Under the pieces are notes generated by a model. It was not told the DNA's origin and made no database searches. It saw only the letters and a program-made list of their open reading frames with translations. A stretch of DNA of 12,403 nt from an uncultured Taibaiella sp. (GTDB lineage: Bacteria; Bacteroidota; Bacteroidia; Chitinophagales; Chitinophagaceae): positions 1 through 12,403 of the forward strand of contig CAMPJV010000040.1 of assembly GCA_946886975.1 (NCBI GenBank), written 5' to 3'. The translations under genes and the position numbers were made by a program. Of the stretch, positions 5,487 through 12,403 are shown piece by piece (position 1 is the first letter of the stretch; every line of letters starts with the position of its first letter).

Positions 5487-7394
5487 ATGGATTACTTTGG
5501 TGAGCTTCTTGAACTACTGAAGCTGGAAAGAGAGGAAGACAGGAGATCATATGAGCAGCTTACTAAGACAACATCTGTTTATGACCGCAGGGCCAATGGC
5601 CTCACCTGGTATCCGATAGCCATAAGAGGGACGGAGATGAGCAGGGGCGACTATCTGACCGTGGAAGTAGAACGGACGACCAACCAGGACATAAGTCACC
5701 AGCTGCGCTTTGGCGCTTCAGCCATGCTGTTCTCTAATCACGATCCGGTGAACAATAAAGCGGAAGGCATTGTTGCTTACCAGGGAGGAAATACCTTGAA
5801 ACTGACCCTGAGAACAGATGAGATGCCAGAATGGGCGAGGGACGGAAAGCTGGGGATAGACCTGTTGTTTGACGACAACAGCTATGATGAAATGCAAGCG
5901 GCACTAAACCTTGCCGGTAAACGCCAAGAGAAGAAGGAGGACGACGAATTAACAAACATACTGACAGGAAAGAAAGCGCCGATCTTTCACAAGGAAGAGC
6001 AGGTCTTTACATCCGAGCATCTTAATTCCTCCCAGGCCGCAGCAATCAATAATATTTTAGCTGCAGATGATCTTGCGATCGTCCATGGGCCTCCGGGAAC
6101 GGGCAAGACAACCACCCTGGTGCAGGCGATAAAAGCCTTGCTGGAGAAAGACAGCAGGCAAATACTGGTGGTTGCGCCCAGCAATACGGCAGTGGACCTG
6201 CTAAGTGAAAAGCTGAACGATGAGGGCTTGAATGTGTTGCGCGTAGGCAACCCGGCGCGCGTATCAGCAAAGCAGATGGCACTAACACTTGACAGTAAAA
6301 TGGCAGCTCATCCAAGCATGAAGGAAGTGCGTAAGCTGAAGAAGCAGGCGTCGGAATATAAGAACCTGGCTCACAAGTATAAGAGGAACTTTGGCAAGGC
6401 TGAGAGAGAACAAAGAAGAGCCCTGTTTGAAGAGGCGCATAGAATAATGAAGGATGTGGGCAACGCCGAGCAATATGTTATAGACGACCTTATTGCTAAA
6501 GCCCAGGTGATCACCGCCACCCTGGTAGGTTCAAATCACTACAGTGTAAAGAATTTACGCTACCATACTGTGGTGATAGACGAGGCGGGGCAGGCGCTGG
6601 AACCAGCATCGTGGATACCTATTCTCAAAGCCAAGAAGTTGGTACTTGCCGGAGATCATTTCCAACTTTCTCCCACCGTCAAATCTAAAGAAGCAGCGAA
6701 GAAGGGACTGGGAATTACATTGCTGGAGAAGGCCGTGGCGCTACACCCCGAGGCAGTGGTACTGCTGGAAGAGCAATACCGCATGAATGAAGCAATTATG
6801 GCATATCCATCCAGAGCATTTTATATGGATAAGCTAAAGGCGAACCATTCGGTGGCACACCACCTGATTAAAGAGGGGGATTCGCCGCTGTTATTTATAG
6901 ACACCGCAGGGTGCGGCTTTGAAGAGAAGTCAGAGAATACAAGTACTAGTAATCCGGAAGAAGCTGCGTTCGTGATAAGTCACCTGCAAAACCTGTTGTG
7001 CGAAACACAGGAACACGACTCGGCGCCCTCATCACTATCGGTAGCAATTATTGCTCCTTATAAAGAGCAGATATACATTTTAGGCGAGCAGGTGGAGCAC
7101 GCCACCGGCCTGCAACCTTATAGAAGCCAGATTTCCATTAACACAGTAGACAGCTTCCAGGGGCAGGAGCGGGATGTGGTGTACATTAGTATGACGAGAA
7201 GCAATTCGGAGGGAGCAATAGGTTTTCTCTCAGACATAAGACGAATGAACGTAGCAATGACCCGGGCGAAGAAGAAGCTGGTAGTGGTGGGGGACAGCGC
7301 GACGCTTTCACAACATCCATTCTATGCTGACTTCATTGCGCACACCCAGGAGAGAGAAGCTTATCGCAGTGCGTGGGAATTCATGGACGTGTGA
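5487..7394 (+). CDS. Superfamily 1B DNA/RNA helicase, UPF1/IGHMBP2-like
   Basis: This 635-residue ATP-dependent helicase-type enzyme is of the AAA_11/AAA_12 (UPF1, IGHMBP2/SMUBP-2) family, which unwinds nucleic acid 5' to 3'. Numbered from the ATG at 5487: an N-terminal region containing RRANGLTWYPIAIRGTEMSRGDY in several pieces precedes a beta-barrel-like segment (about 45-130). Then come Walker A GPPGTGKTT (201-209), motif Ia APSNTAVDLL (230-239), Walker B DEAGQA (365-370), motif III GDHFQLSPT (389-397), EEQYRMNE (428-435), VDSFQGQERDVV (554-565) and the arginine-finger motif VAMTRAKKKL (589-598). A charged, coiled-coil-prone insertion (about 280-325) separates Ia from II. An in-frame TTG at 5472 would add five residues; I prefer 5487 from the adjacent -7 box. 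No partner nuclease is adjacent. Its cellular target in bacteria is not established. Confidence 0.93.
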   Translation: MDYFGELLELLKLEREEDRRSYEQLTKTTSVYDRRANGLTWYPIAIRGTEMSRGDYLTVEVERTTNQDISHQLRFGASAMLFSNHDPVNNKAEGIVAYQGGNTLKLTLRTDEMPEWARDGKLGIDLLFDDNSYDEMQAALNLAGKRQEKKEDDELTNILTGKKAPIFHKEEQVFTSEHLNSSQAAAINNILAADDLAIVHGPPGTGKTTTLVQAIKALLEKDSRQILVVAPSNTAVDLLSEKLNDEGLNVLRVGNPARVSAKQMALTLDSKMAAHPSMKEVRKLKKQASEYKNLAHKYKRNFGKAEREQRRALFEEAHRIMKDVGNAEQYVIDDLIAKAQVITATLVGSNHYSVKNLRYHTVVIDEAGQALEPASWIPILKAKKLVLAGDHFQLSPTVKSKEAAKKGLGITLLEKAVALHPEAVVLLEEQYRMNEAIMAYPSRAFYMDKLKANHSVAHHLIKEGDSPLLFIDTAGCGFEEKSENTSTSNPEEAAFVISHLQNLLCETQEHDSAPSSLSVAIIAPYKEQIYILGEQVEHATGLQPYRSQISINTVDSFQGQERDVVYISMTRSNSEGAIGFLSDIRRMNVAMTRAKKKLVVVGDSATLSQHPFYADFIAHTQEREAYRSAWEFMDV

Positions 7395-7484
7395 CGAAGA
7401 AAGGTGAACGAAAGATTAAGGTGCAGCGTCTGTCACGAATGACCCTTAACTGCTGGAGTGGACACTTAATTCCATAAGATTTAA

Positions 7485-7492
7485 TATATTTG
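7485..7492 (+). promoter_or_regulatory. Probable -7 box of the secreted thioredoxin-like gene
   Basis: TATATTTG is a full match to TAnnTTTG, lying in an AT-rich stretch (7476-7492). The -33 element is weak (ACTTA about 20 nt upstream). Start of transcription near 7498 would leave a leader of about 50 nt before the ATG at 7548. Confidence 0.45.
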
Positions 7493-7547
7493 GTTGGCCC
7501 TGATCATAACGGGACTAACCACGCTATTTGTTCAAACACCACAAAGT

Positions 7548-8324
7548 ATGAGAAAGATCATTACAGCTATTGCCATTCTGTGTGGCACATTTACAATTGC
7601 TAATGCCCAGAGTACTGCAACAAACTGGACGGCTGTGGACTGCAATGGAACGAGCCATACATTGTTTGATGACCTGGATAGTGGTAAGATCGTTGTGCTA
7701 GTCTGGGTGATGCCTTGCGGGGCATGTGACGCTGGCTCGAAGATGGCGTACAATGCAGTCCAGAGCTTTGCGACATCACACCCAGGAAAGGTTGTTTATT
7801 ATCTGGCAGATGATCTCGGTGACGCTGGATGCCCGGCCTTGTCTGCCTTTGCCAGCGGCAACGGCATCGGGCCAAAGAATGTCACAATCTTTAGTAATGC
7901 CGGTGAAGTGATAGACGAAGATGACTTTGGCGGCACAGGAATGCCGCACGTAGTTGTGATGGGCGGCACGGACCATAAGATATATTTTAATGAGAGAGGA
8001 ACTGATACAGAGGACCAGGCTGAAATAACCAATGCGATAGATAGCGTTCTGAATATAACCACCGGTGTCGCCGGAGTGGCAAACCAGATCAACTTCACAG
8101 TAGGGCCAAATCCTTTAAGAGATAAACTTGCAATTAGCTATGATGGCAACGTCAGCAAAGTTGCAGTAATATCTATGTCAGGGCAGGTGGTGAAAGAAAT
8201 AGGCTTTGCAACCCCCGTTGTCAACCCGAGAGTTAGCATAGATGCCCTCCCTGCGGGAATGTACCATGTGAAGGTGAGTGACGACAAAGGCAAGCATGGA
8301 GTGGTTAAAGTTGTAGTGCAATAG
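7548..8324 (+). CDS. Secreted thioredoxin-like protein with T9SS type A sorting domain
   Basis: This 258-residue exported protein starts at the ATG at 7548; an in-frame TTG at 7494 would wrongly precede the signal peptide. Residues 1-20 are a Sec signal peptide (MRK, hydrophobic core, ANA then Gln21). Residues about 28-170 resemble a thioredoxin/peroxiredoxin-like fold: a strand KIVVLVWVMP leads into a CGAC (57-60) redox motif at the start of a helix, and GMPHVVV (131-137) supplies the expected cis-proline (Pro133) facing it. Additional Cys32 and Cys95 may be structural. Residues about 184-258 are a T9SS type A C-terminal sorting domain, with VGPNPLRDKL, KVAVISMSGQVV and LPAGMYHVKVSD followed by a basic tail and VVKVVV. 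The protein is therefore probably carried across the outer membrane and anchored or released there, acting on extracellular disulfides. The T9SS assignment is strong and the redox fold likely. Confidence 0.88.
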   Translation: MRKIITAIAILCGTFTIANAQSTATNWTAVDCNGTSHTLFDDLDSGKIVVLVWVMPCGACDAGSKMAYNAVQSFATSHPGKVVYYLADDLGDAGCPALSAFASGNGIGPKNVTIFSNAGEVIDEDDFGGTGMPHVVVMGGTDHKIYFNERGTDTEDQAEITNAIDSVLNITTGVAGVANQINFTVGPNPLRDKLAISYDGNVSKVAVISMSGQVVKEIGFATPVVNPRVSIDALPAGMYHVKVSDDKGKHGVVKVVVQ

Positions 8325-8327
8325 CGA

Positions 8328-8372
8328 AAGGCACCACTGCATCAGAAACTACCGGAAGCTAAGGTGGGCCTT
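8328..8372. terminator. Possible bidirectional stem-loop between convergent genes
   Basis: AAGGC-a-CCAC (8328-8337) can pair with GTGG-GCCTT (8364-8372), giving nine base pairs with one bulged A and a 26-nt loop. It lies between the stops of two convergent genes, where a shared terminator is expected. There is no U tract on either side, so this is weak. Confidence 0.28.
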
Positions 8373-8386
8373 GCAGTCGATTTCCT

Positions 8387-8887
8387 CTACACGGATAGAT
8401 AATAAGCAAGGTTCTCATCATCAAAGCAGATGAATATCACCTCCTTTATAGCCTCTGGATGCTGGTGAATTACATCCTTTACCGTTTGCATAGCTATTGA
8501 CGCTGCACGCTGTTTGGGAAAGTCGTAAACACCCGTGCTGATATTTGGGAAGGCGATGGTGGAAATGTTATGGTCAATAGCCACAAGCAGACTGTTTCGG
8601 TATGCCTCAGCAAGGAGATGGTCTTCGTTGCTCTTGCCGCCGTGCCACACTGGTCCAACGGTATGAATAACATATTTACATGGCAGATTATACCCCATGG
8701 TGATCTTTGCCTCGCCGGTCCTGCAGCCCTTTAATGTGCGGCACTCTTCGAGCAACTTAGGGCCCGCAGCGCGATGTATGGCGCCGTCCACTCCGCCACC
8801 TCCAAGCAGAGATGTGTTGGCAGCATTTACTATCGCTTCCACGTCGAGTGTGGTAATGTCGCCGGTCAATACAGATATCTTCGTCAT
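8387..8887 (-). CDS. Macro-domain ADP-ribosyl hydrolase / O-acetyl-ADP-ribose deacetylase (MacroD/YmdB-like)
   Basis: This is a single 166-residue macro domain of typical length. It contains GDIT (9-12), [24 protein letters not shown] in pieces (19-42) with Asn21 and Asn24 and the GVDGAIH loop (32-38), [22 protein letters not shown] (58-79, two motifs), and the phosphate-binding STGVYDFP (117-124). The family removes O-acetyl or ADP-ribosyl groups (mono-ADP-ribose on acidic residues, or ADP-ribose on nucleic-acid ends) in the cytoplasm. Its ATG overlaps the stop codon of the CCA-adding enzyme gene in an ATGA, so the two are almost certainly translationally coupled. That placement suggests a link to RNA-end or nucleotide metabolism, although substrate cannot be read from sequence. 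The motifs fit the MacroD/YmdB class rather than the DarG or ALC1 types. Confidence 0.93.
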   Translation of the reverse strand: MTKISVLTGDITTLDVEAIVNAANTSLLGGGGVDGAIHRAAGPKLLEECRTLKGCRTGEAKITMGYNLPCKYVIHTVGPVWHGGKSNEDHLLAEAYRNSLLVAIDHNISTIAFPNISTGVYDFPKQRAASIAMQTVKDVIHQHPEAIKEVIFICFDDENLAYYLSV

Positions 8888-10314
8888 TCTTTAGCTGGTG
8901 TTACAGGGTGGAAGCCTAATTCGGCTGCCTTCTTTAGCATGAATTCGTAAGCCGCGTCATAGCTGTTTGGTATCAGACCATCTAAGATTGCTTCGCGAAC
9001 GGCAGTCTTTATCACGCCTACTTCACGAGATGGTGGCAGATTGAATACCTCCATGATCAGTTCGCCTGGAATGGGCGGCTGCCAGTTGCGCATTCTGTCG
9101 CTTTCTTCAACCTCCTTTAGCCGCACCTTCACGTGCTCGAAATTCTGCAGGAAGCGCTGCACTTTTTGCTTGTTCTTTGAAGTAATGTCACTCTCGCAAA
9201 GGGTCATCAGATCCTCAAGGTCGTCACCTGCATCAAACAAAAGGCGGCGCATTGCTGAATCTGTTACCTCTTCTTTTGTAAGGCTAATAGGCCGAAGATG
9301 CAGTGCTACCAGTTTTGCGACATACTTCATCCTTTCATTCTGGGGAAGTCTTAGCTGTCTGAATATCTTTGGCGTCATACGCTCACCCACCACCTCATGA
9401 CCGTGGAAAGTCCAGCCATGTTCCTCTTCAAACCGTTTGGTAGCGGGTTTGCCGATGTCGTGGAGAATGGCAGCCCACCTGAGCCACAGGTCATTGCTGC
9501 GATAAGCCACGTTATCCAGTACCTGCAGGGTATGATAGAAGTTATCCTTATGTCCTTTCCCGTCGATAAATTCTGCGCCAGCCAGATCTGCCATTTGAGG
9601 AAAGAAATGATGAAGAATACCTGTCCGGAAGAGCAAGTCAAATCCGACTGAAGGTTTCTTGCTGAGAATGATCTTGTTTAGTTCCTCAGTGATACGTTCC
9701 TGCGACACTATTTTAATGCGGCTGCTGTTCCTGCTGATGGCCTTGAGCGTGTCAGGATGAATTTCGAAATGGAGCTGACTGGCAAACCTTATTCCTCTCA
9801 TCATGCGCAGAGGATCATCCGAGAACGTAATGTCCGGATCCGTGGGAGTGCGGATAATTTTATTAGCAAGATCTTCCTGTCCCCGGAACGGGTCTATCAA
9901 TTTGCCGAAATTGTCTTTGCTAAGATCGATCGCTAAGGCATTTATGGTGAAGTCCCGTCTCAACTGATCGTCTACAAGTGAGCCCTCCGTGACCTCGGGC
10001 TTCCGGGAGTGTGATTGGTAGGATTCTCTACGCGCACCGACAAATTCAACATCGAACCCCTTCCAGTTAAAATGGGCAGTGCCGAAGTTCTTAAAGTAAG
10101 ACACTTTGGGTACGGGGTGCAAAGAAGCGGCAACAGCATGGGCAAGTTCAATACCGTTCCCGATGCAGACGACGTCGATATCCTTACAGCCTCGAGCAAT
10201 TAACCTATCGCGTACAAAGCCACCGATAAGGTAAGAGCTTACATTTATCTCTGATGAAACTGAGGCAATTCTTTCGAGAAGGTTGGATTCTTCTTTGGTA
10301 ACGGGAATATCCAT
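8884..10314 (-). CDS. CCA tRNA nucleotidyltransferase / poly(A) polymerase family with HD domain
   Basis: This 476-residue class II nucleotidyltransferase adds or repairs the 3'-CCA of tRNA from CTP and ATP. Motifs are [11 protein letters not shown] (29-39), KDIDVV (44-49) with metal ligands Asp45 and Asp47, [14 protein letters not shown] (118-131), and [15 protein letters not shown] (167-181), the head and neck motifs. A C-terminal HD domain follows: H261, [10 protein letters not shown] (281-290) with the His285/Asp286 pair, and HGHE (304-307). Family relatives with an HD domain can also have 2',3'-cyclic phosphatase or phosphodiesterase activity. Poly(A) polymerase cannot be fully excluded, but a tRNA role is favoured because it lies 31 nt after the threonylcarbamoyl-AMP synthase gene. 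It overlaps the macro-domain gene by 4 nt. A -7-like box just before its ATG may provide separate expression. Confidence 0.93.
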   Translation of the reverse strand: MDIPVTKEESNLLERIASVSSEINVSSYLIGGFVRDRLIARGCKDIDVVCIGNGIELAHAVAASLHPVPKVSYFKNFGTAHFNWKGFDVEFVGARRESYQSHSRKPEVTEGSLVDDQLRRDFTINALAIDLSKDNFGKLIDPFRGQEDLANKIIRTPTDPDITFSDDPLRMMRGIRFASQLHFEIHPDTLKAISRNSSRIKIVSQERITEELNKIILSKKPSVGFDLLFRTGILHHFFPQMADLAGAEFIDGKGHKDNFYHTLQVLDNVAYRSNDLWLRWAAILHDIGKPATKRFEEEHGWTFHGHEVVGERMTPKIFRQLRLPQNERMKYVAKLVALHLRPISLTKEEVTDSAMRRLLFDAGDDLEDLMTLCESDITSKNKQKVQRFLQNFEHVKVRLKEVEESDRMRNWQPPIPGELIMEVFNLPPSREVGVIKTAVREAILDGLIPNSYDAAYEFMLKKAAELGFHPVTPAKE

Positions 10315-10321
10315 ACAGGTG

Positions 10322-10329
10322 CAAAACTA
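10322..10329 (-). promoter_or_regulatory. Possible internal -7 box before the CCA-adding gene
   Basis: TAGTTTTG on the minus strand is a full match to TAnnTTTG and ends seven nucleotides before the ATG at 10314, inside the 31-nt gap after the upstream gene. The nearest TTG lies 25 nt further upstream, an unusual spacing. It could give an extra, near-leaderless transcript for the CCA and macro genes. Confidence 0.3.
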
Positions 10330-10345
10330 AACCAGTAAGAATAAA

Positions 10346-10918
10346 TCAGGGCCGCAATGTTTCCCATGAGCCATTGTCGTTTATTCTAATCAGCCGTGAA
10401 GGTTGAGCTCTTGTTGGGTCTTCTTGCCTGTATTTGACAACGTAGTCTACCCGTTGTTTAACTACCGGATCTATCAAAGCAAAGGTCGCAGGAGTGGGTT
10501 GTCCGCTGAGATTCGCCGAGGTAGAAACAATAGGTCTTCTTAAACGCTTGATCAACGCTTTACAGAATGGCTCATTAACGATTCGGATGGCGACACTTCC
10601 ATCCGCTGCCAAAGCATTTGCCGGGAAATCAAGCGCATGCTCATAAATAACAGTTGTTGGCCGGTCGAACGACTCCACTAATTCAATTACCTCCGGGTGG
10701 GGAGCTGCTATATACTGCAATATATCCCTGGGCTCTGCCATGAGTATAATGAGGCTCTTTGTCAGCGGCCTGTCCTTAATGGCAAATACTTTGTCAATGG
10801 CAGACTTGTCAAAGGCATTGCAACCAAGTCCCCAAACGGTGTCGGTGGGGTAAAGGATAGTGCCTCCGGCTTCCAGGACTGAAATACAGTTCTTTATGTC
10901 TGCTTCGAATTCCACCAT
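10346..10918 (-). CDS. L-threonylcarbamoyladenylate synthase (Sua5/YrdC family)
   Basis: The enzyme makes threonylcarbamoyl-AMP from threonine, bicarbonate and ATP, the first step of the N6-threonylcarbamoyladenosine (t6A37) modification of ANN-decoding tRNAs. The 190-residue length fits the single-domain YrdC type with no C-terminal Sua5 extension. Motifs include TILYPTDTVWGLG (20-32), the active-site K-x-R in FAIKDRP (45-51) with Lys48 and Arg50, KSLIIL (54-59), VAIRI (109-113), and STSANLSGQP (132-141). The ATG at 10918 overlaps the 3' end of the glycosyltransferase gene by 25 nt, with an AGGAAAG upstream at slightly long spacing. It precedes the CCA-adding gene, making a tRNA-maturation pair. 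Confidence 0.94.
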   Translation of the reverse strand: MVEFEADIKNCISVLEAGGTILYPTDTVWGLGCNAFDKSAIDKVFAIKDRPLTKSLIILMAEPRDILQYIAAPHPEVIELVESFDRPTTVIYEHALDFPANALAADGSVAIRIVNEPFCKALIKRLRRPIVSTSANLSGQPTPATFALIDPVVKQRVDYVVKYRQEDPTRAQPSRLIRINDNGSWETLRP

Positions 10919-11904
10919 AAAAGTTGTTCTTTCCTAATGTCCAGCGCGCATCTAAAATGCCCTTCCGGACAGCTTTTATAACCATGTAAGCCACATGGGC
11001 GGCAATAGAGCCGTTCTTGTATTTCAACGATTTTGCTATTGTCCGATAAAGGTCCAAACCCAAAAGCAGGGACGGTGGAACAATAGACTGCAGTCACAGG
11101 GGCATTGACAGAAGAGGCAAAATGTAAAGGAGCAGAATCGTTTACATAGTTCATGGCCGCGCCTTGCATCAATGCTGCTGACTGAAGGAAGCTTAGGCCT
11201 CCGCAAAGACTTGTCACATTGTGCCTTCCCGATCCCTGTATAATGGTTTCTGCCATTTGCTGGTCGGAGGCTCCCCCCAGTAGATAAACCTTATATGTTG
11301 CCGGTAATATTGCCAGTAATTCAATCCACTTCTGGACAGGGAACTGCTTGGTGAACCATACAGATGAAGGGGCTAAGCAGATATAAGGGTCCGACTGCAG
11401 AGGTGTTATCTGTTGGTAATCCTCGTTGGAAGGATAGAGGCGTGGTCTGGCTGATACGTTGTCCGTTATTGAAGCAATCAGTTGCTGGTTTCGTTCAGTT
11501 TCGTGAACAGGTTTGTCCGAATAAGGCTCAGAGATAACGTGCTCTGCTTTTTGAGAATAGCAGAAAGAGAATGGATTTTTATCGAATCCTGTCTTGTATC
11601 TCGCGCCTGAAGCCCACGTAAGAAAACCTGATGTGCCAAACCGATGCAGATTAATTACATGAGTATAACGTGACTTTCGGATGCGGAATGCCAGCCGAAG
11701 CAGGTTTCTGTTCTTTTGGCGGGCCTTATCCCAAATGAGCAGATCATTGATGAAAGGGTGGTTTTTTAACAATCCTTCGTTACCTTTTCGCACCAAAAAG
11801 TCGATCTTCGCATCCTGGTAGTTCGCATGAAGCTTTTCAGCCACTGCAGTTGCCAGTACGACATCGCCGATAAAGGCTGTCTGGATTATCAGAAATCGAT
11901 ACAT
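10894..11904 (-). CDS. Glycosyltransferase family 9 (ADP-heptose:LPS heptosyltransferase-like)
   Basis: This 336-residue GT-B cytoplasmic glycosyltransferase has the GT9 pattern. It includes an N-terminal FLIIQTAFIGDVVLATAVAE region (FIGDVVL at 11-17), a central APSSVWFTKQFPVQKW (178-193) before the donor domain, LLGGASDQQMAE (208-219) and NDSAPLHFASSVNAPVTAVY, split across 255-274 with the conserved Asp256. Family members transfer heptose to lipid A-core sugars; in Bacteroidota the acceptor often differs, so the exact sugar is uncertain. The C-terminus carries four cysteines in a CxxC-x7-C-x6-C pattern (301, 304, 312, 319). It is the first gene of the leftward cluster and overlaps the Sua5-type gene by 25 nt. 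No Shine-Dalgarno site precedes the ATG. Confidence 0.9.
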   Translation of the reverse strand: MYRFLIIQTAFIGDVVLATAVAEKLHANYQDAKIDFLVRKGNEGLLKNHPFINDLLIWDKARQKNRNLLRLAFRIRKSRYTHVINLHRFGTSGFLTWASGARYKTGFDKNPFSFCYSQKAEHVISEPYSDKPVHETERNQQLIASITDNVSARPRLYPSNEDYQQITPLQSDPYICLAPSSVWFTKQFPVQKWIELLAILPATYKVYLLGGASDQQMAETIIQGSGRHNVTSLCGGLSFLQSAALMQGAAMNYVNDSAPLHFASSVNAPVTAVYCSTVPAFGFGPLSDNSKIVEIQERLYCRPCGLHGYKSCPEGHFRCALDIRKEQLLWWNSKQT

Positions 11905-11957
11905 TCAGGGAAAAAAATTCAGTGCGTTAACGAGTGTTTAACAAACTTTGGAGCGTC

Positions 11958-11985
11958 TTTGGTTGTCTAATATTTAGTAAATTTG
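11958..11985 (+). promoter_or_regulatory. Probable promoter of the DUF1573 gene
   Basis: TAAATTTG (11978-11985) fully matches TAnnTTTG; TTTG at 11958-11961 with a 16-nt spacer is a possible -33 element. Transcription near 11991 would give a leader of about 24 nt that is A-rich and lacks a Shine-Dalgarno site, as is usual for highly expressed Bacteroidota genes. Confidence 0.55.
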
Positions 11986-12014
11986 TTCATACCCCCTTAA
12001 AAATCAAATAAATC

Positions 12015-12403
12015 ATGAAGAAAATTGTTCTTTCATTGGGAATTATCGCGTTATCCGCAACAGTAACATTTGCGCAAGGTAGTAAGAAAGGCGCGTCCAA
12101 GCCAACTGCAAAGGCAGAAACAGTGGCTGCTGCACCTCAGGCGGCGCCTGCTGCACAGGCAGCTACTCCCGCTGCTGCTGATGCCGCAAACCGTACGGCC
12201 GAGGAAATGAAGTTTGCTAATGAGGTACATGATTTTGGGACAATCCCTGAAGGGCCGAACGCTGAATACGAGTTCACTTTCAAGAATACAGGTAAGGAGC
12301 CGATAATTATCCAGCGCGCACAGGCATCATGCGGATGTACGACCCCTTCTTATTCTAAGGATCCGATCCTACCAGGCAAGTCAGGTTCTATCAAGGCCTC
12401 TTA
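12015..12403 (+). CDS. Exported DUF1573 protein (C-terminus cut by window edge)
   Basis: My translation gives 129 complete codons before the window ends. Residues 1-20 are a signal peptide (MKK, hydrophobic core, TFA then Gln21). Residues about 22-60 are a low-complexity Ala/Pro/Gln/Lys linker, probably disordered. From about 65 a DUF1573 domain begins: MKFANEVHDFGTIPEG (65-80), then YEFTFKNTGKEPIIIQ (85-100) and SCGCTTP (105-111), followed by LPGKSGSIK. These residues are the signature of this immunoglobulin-like beta-sandwich family, abundant in Bacteroidota envelopes. The function of DUF1573 is not established; a structural or adaptor role at the cell surface or periplasm is inferred. The remainder, about 30-60 residues if single-domain, lies outside the window. 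Confidence 0.9.
   Translation, partial: MKKIVLSLGIIALSATVTFAQGSKKGASKPTAKAETVAAAPQAAPAAQAATPAAADAANRTAEEMKFANEVHDFGTIPEGPNAEYEFTFKNTGKEPIIIQRAQASCGCTTPSYSKDPILPGKSGSIKAS

Noticed and set aside
7416..7449. TTAAGG...CCTTAA inverted repeat after the helicase stop as a terminator
   Set aside because: The stem is six base pairs of mostly A-T with a 22-nt loop and no T tract, so it is too weak to call.
7494..7547. TTG start that would extend the T9SS cargo by 18 residues
   Set aside because: It would put 18 residues before a textbook signal peptide starting at the ATG at 7548, and it begins right behind the -7 box.
9041..9400. 119-codon plus-strand frame inside the CCA-adding gene
   Set aside because: It is Ser/Arg/Cys-rich low-complexity antisense reading of a well-conserved gene.
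11926..11942. GTTAAC...GTTTAAC in the GT9/DUF1573 divergent gap as an operator
   Set aside because: The halves are imperfect and AT-rich, and similar matches are expected by chance in this AT-rich leader.

Overview
The window looks like ordinary chromosome of a member of the Bacteroidota, most likely near the Chitinophagaceae/Chitinophagales. The evidence is a secreted protein with a type IX secretion (T9SS) C-terminal sorting domain, a DUF1573 protein, a YycJ-type metallo-hydrolase, A-rich leaders without Shine-Dalgarno sites, and several Bacteroidota-type promoters (TTG, about 19 nt, TAnnTTTG). Base composition is balanced and even. I see no rRNA, tRNA, CRISPR, transposase, integrase or phage gene.

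Layout. 1-1038 (minus) is a UDP-glucose 6-dehydrogenase cut by the left edge. Divergent from it are an unusual protein with a degenerate LigD phosphoesterase-like domain (1242-2120) and a YycJ-like metallo-beta-lactamase-fold hydrolase (2183-3019). A class III aminotransferase (3041-4234, minus) converges on these. Upstream of it is a 354-bp gene-free stretch holding two blocks of 11-bp-period tandem repeats. Next come two small minus-strand genes: a 94-residue orphan and a 104-residue lipoprotein. A UPF1/IGHMBP2-type superfamily 1 helicase (5487-7394) and a secreted thioredoxin-like T9SS cargo (7548-8324) follow on the plus strand.

The right part is a tight minus-strand cluster read from 11904 to 8387: a GT9 glycosyltransferase, an L-threonylcarbamoyladenylate synthase (Sua5/YrdC), a CCA-adding/poly(A) polymerase-family nucleotidyltransferase with an HD domain, and a macro-domain ADP-ribosyl hydrolase. 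The neighbours overlap by 25 nt, are 31 nt apart, and overlap by 4 nt (ATGA). Divergent from the cluster, an exported DUF1573 protein runs off the right edge.

Working together. The Sua5-CCA-macro part is a tRNA-maturation group (t6A37 precursor and 3'-CCA end) with a nucleotide/ADP-ribose-clearing enzyme at its end. The UDP-glucose dehydrogenase and GT9 enzyme both serve envelope polysaccharide synthesis but lie 10 kb apart. I found no clear multi-gene defence or mobile system. The best leads are the LigD-type protein that has lost its catalytic residues, the 11-bp repeat arrays, the macro/CCA coupling, and a recurring placement of the -7 promoter box 3-8 nt before start codons, which suggests leaderless transcripts.
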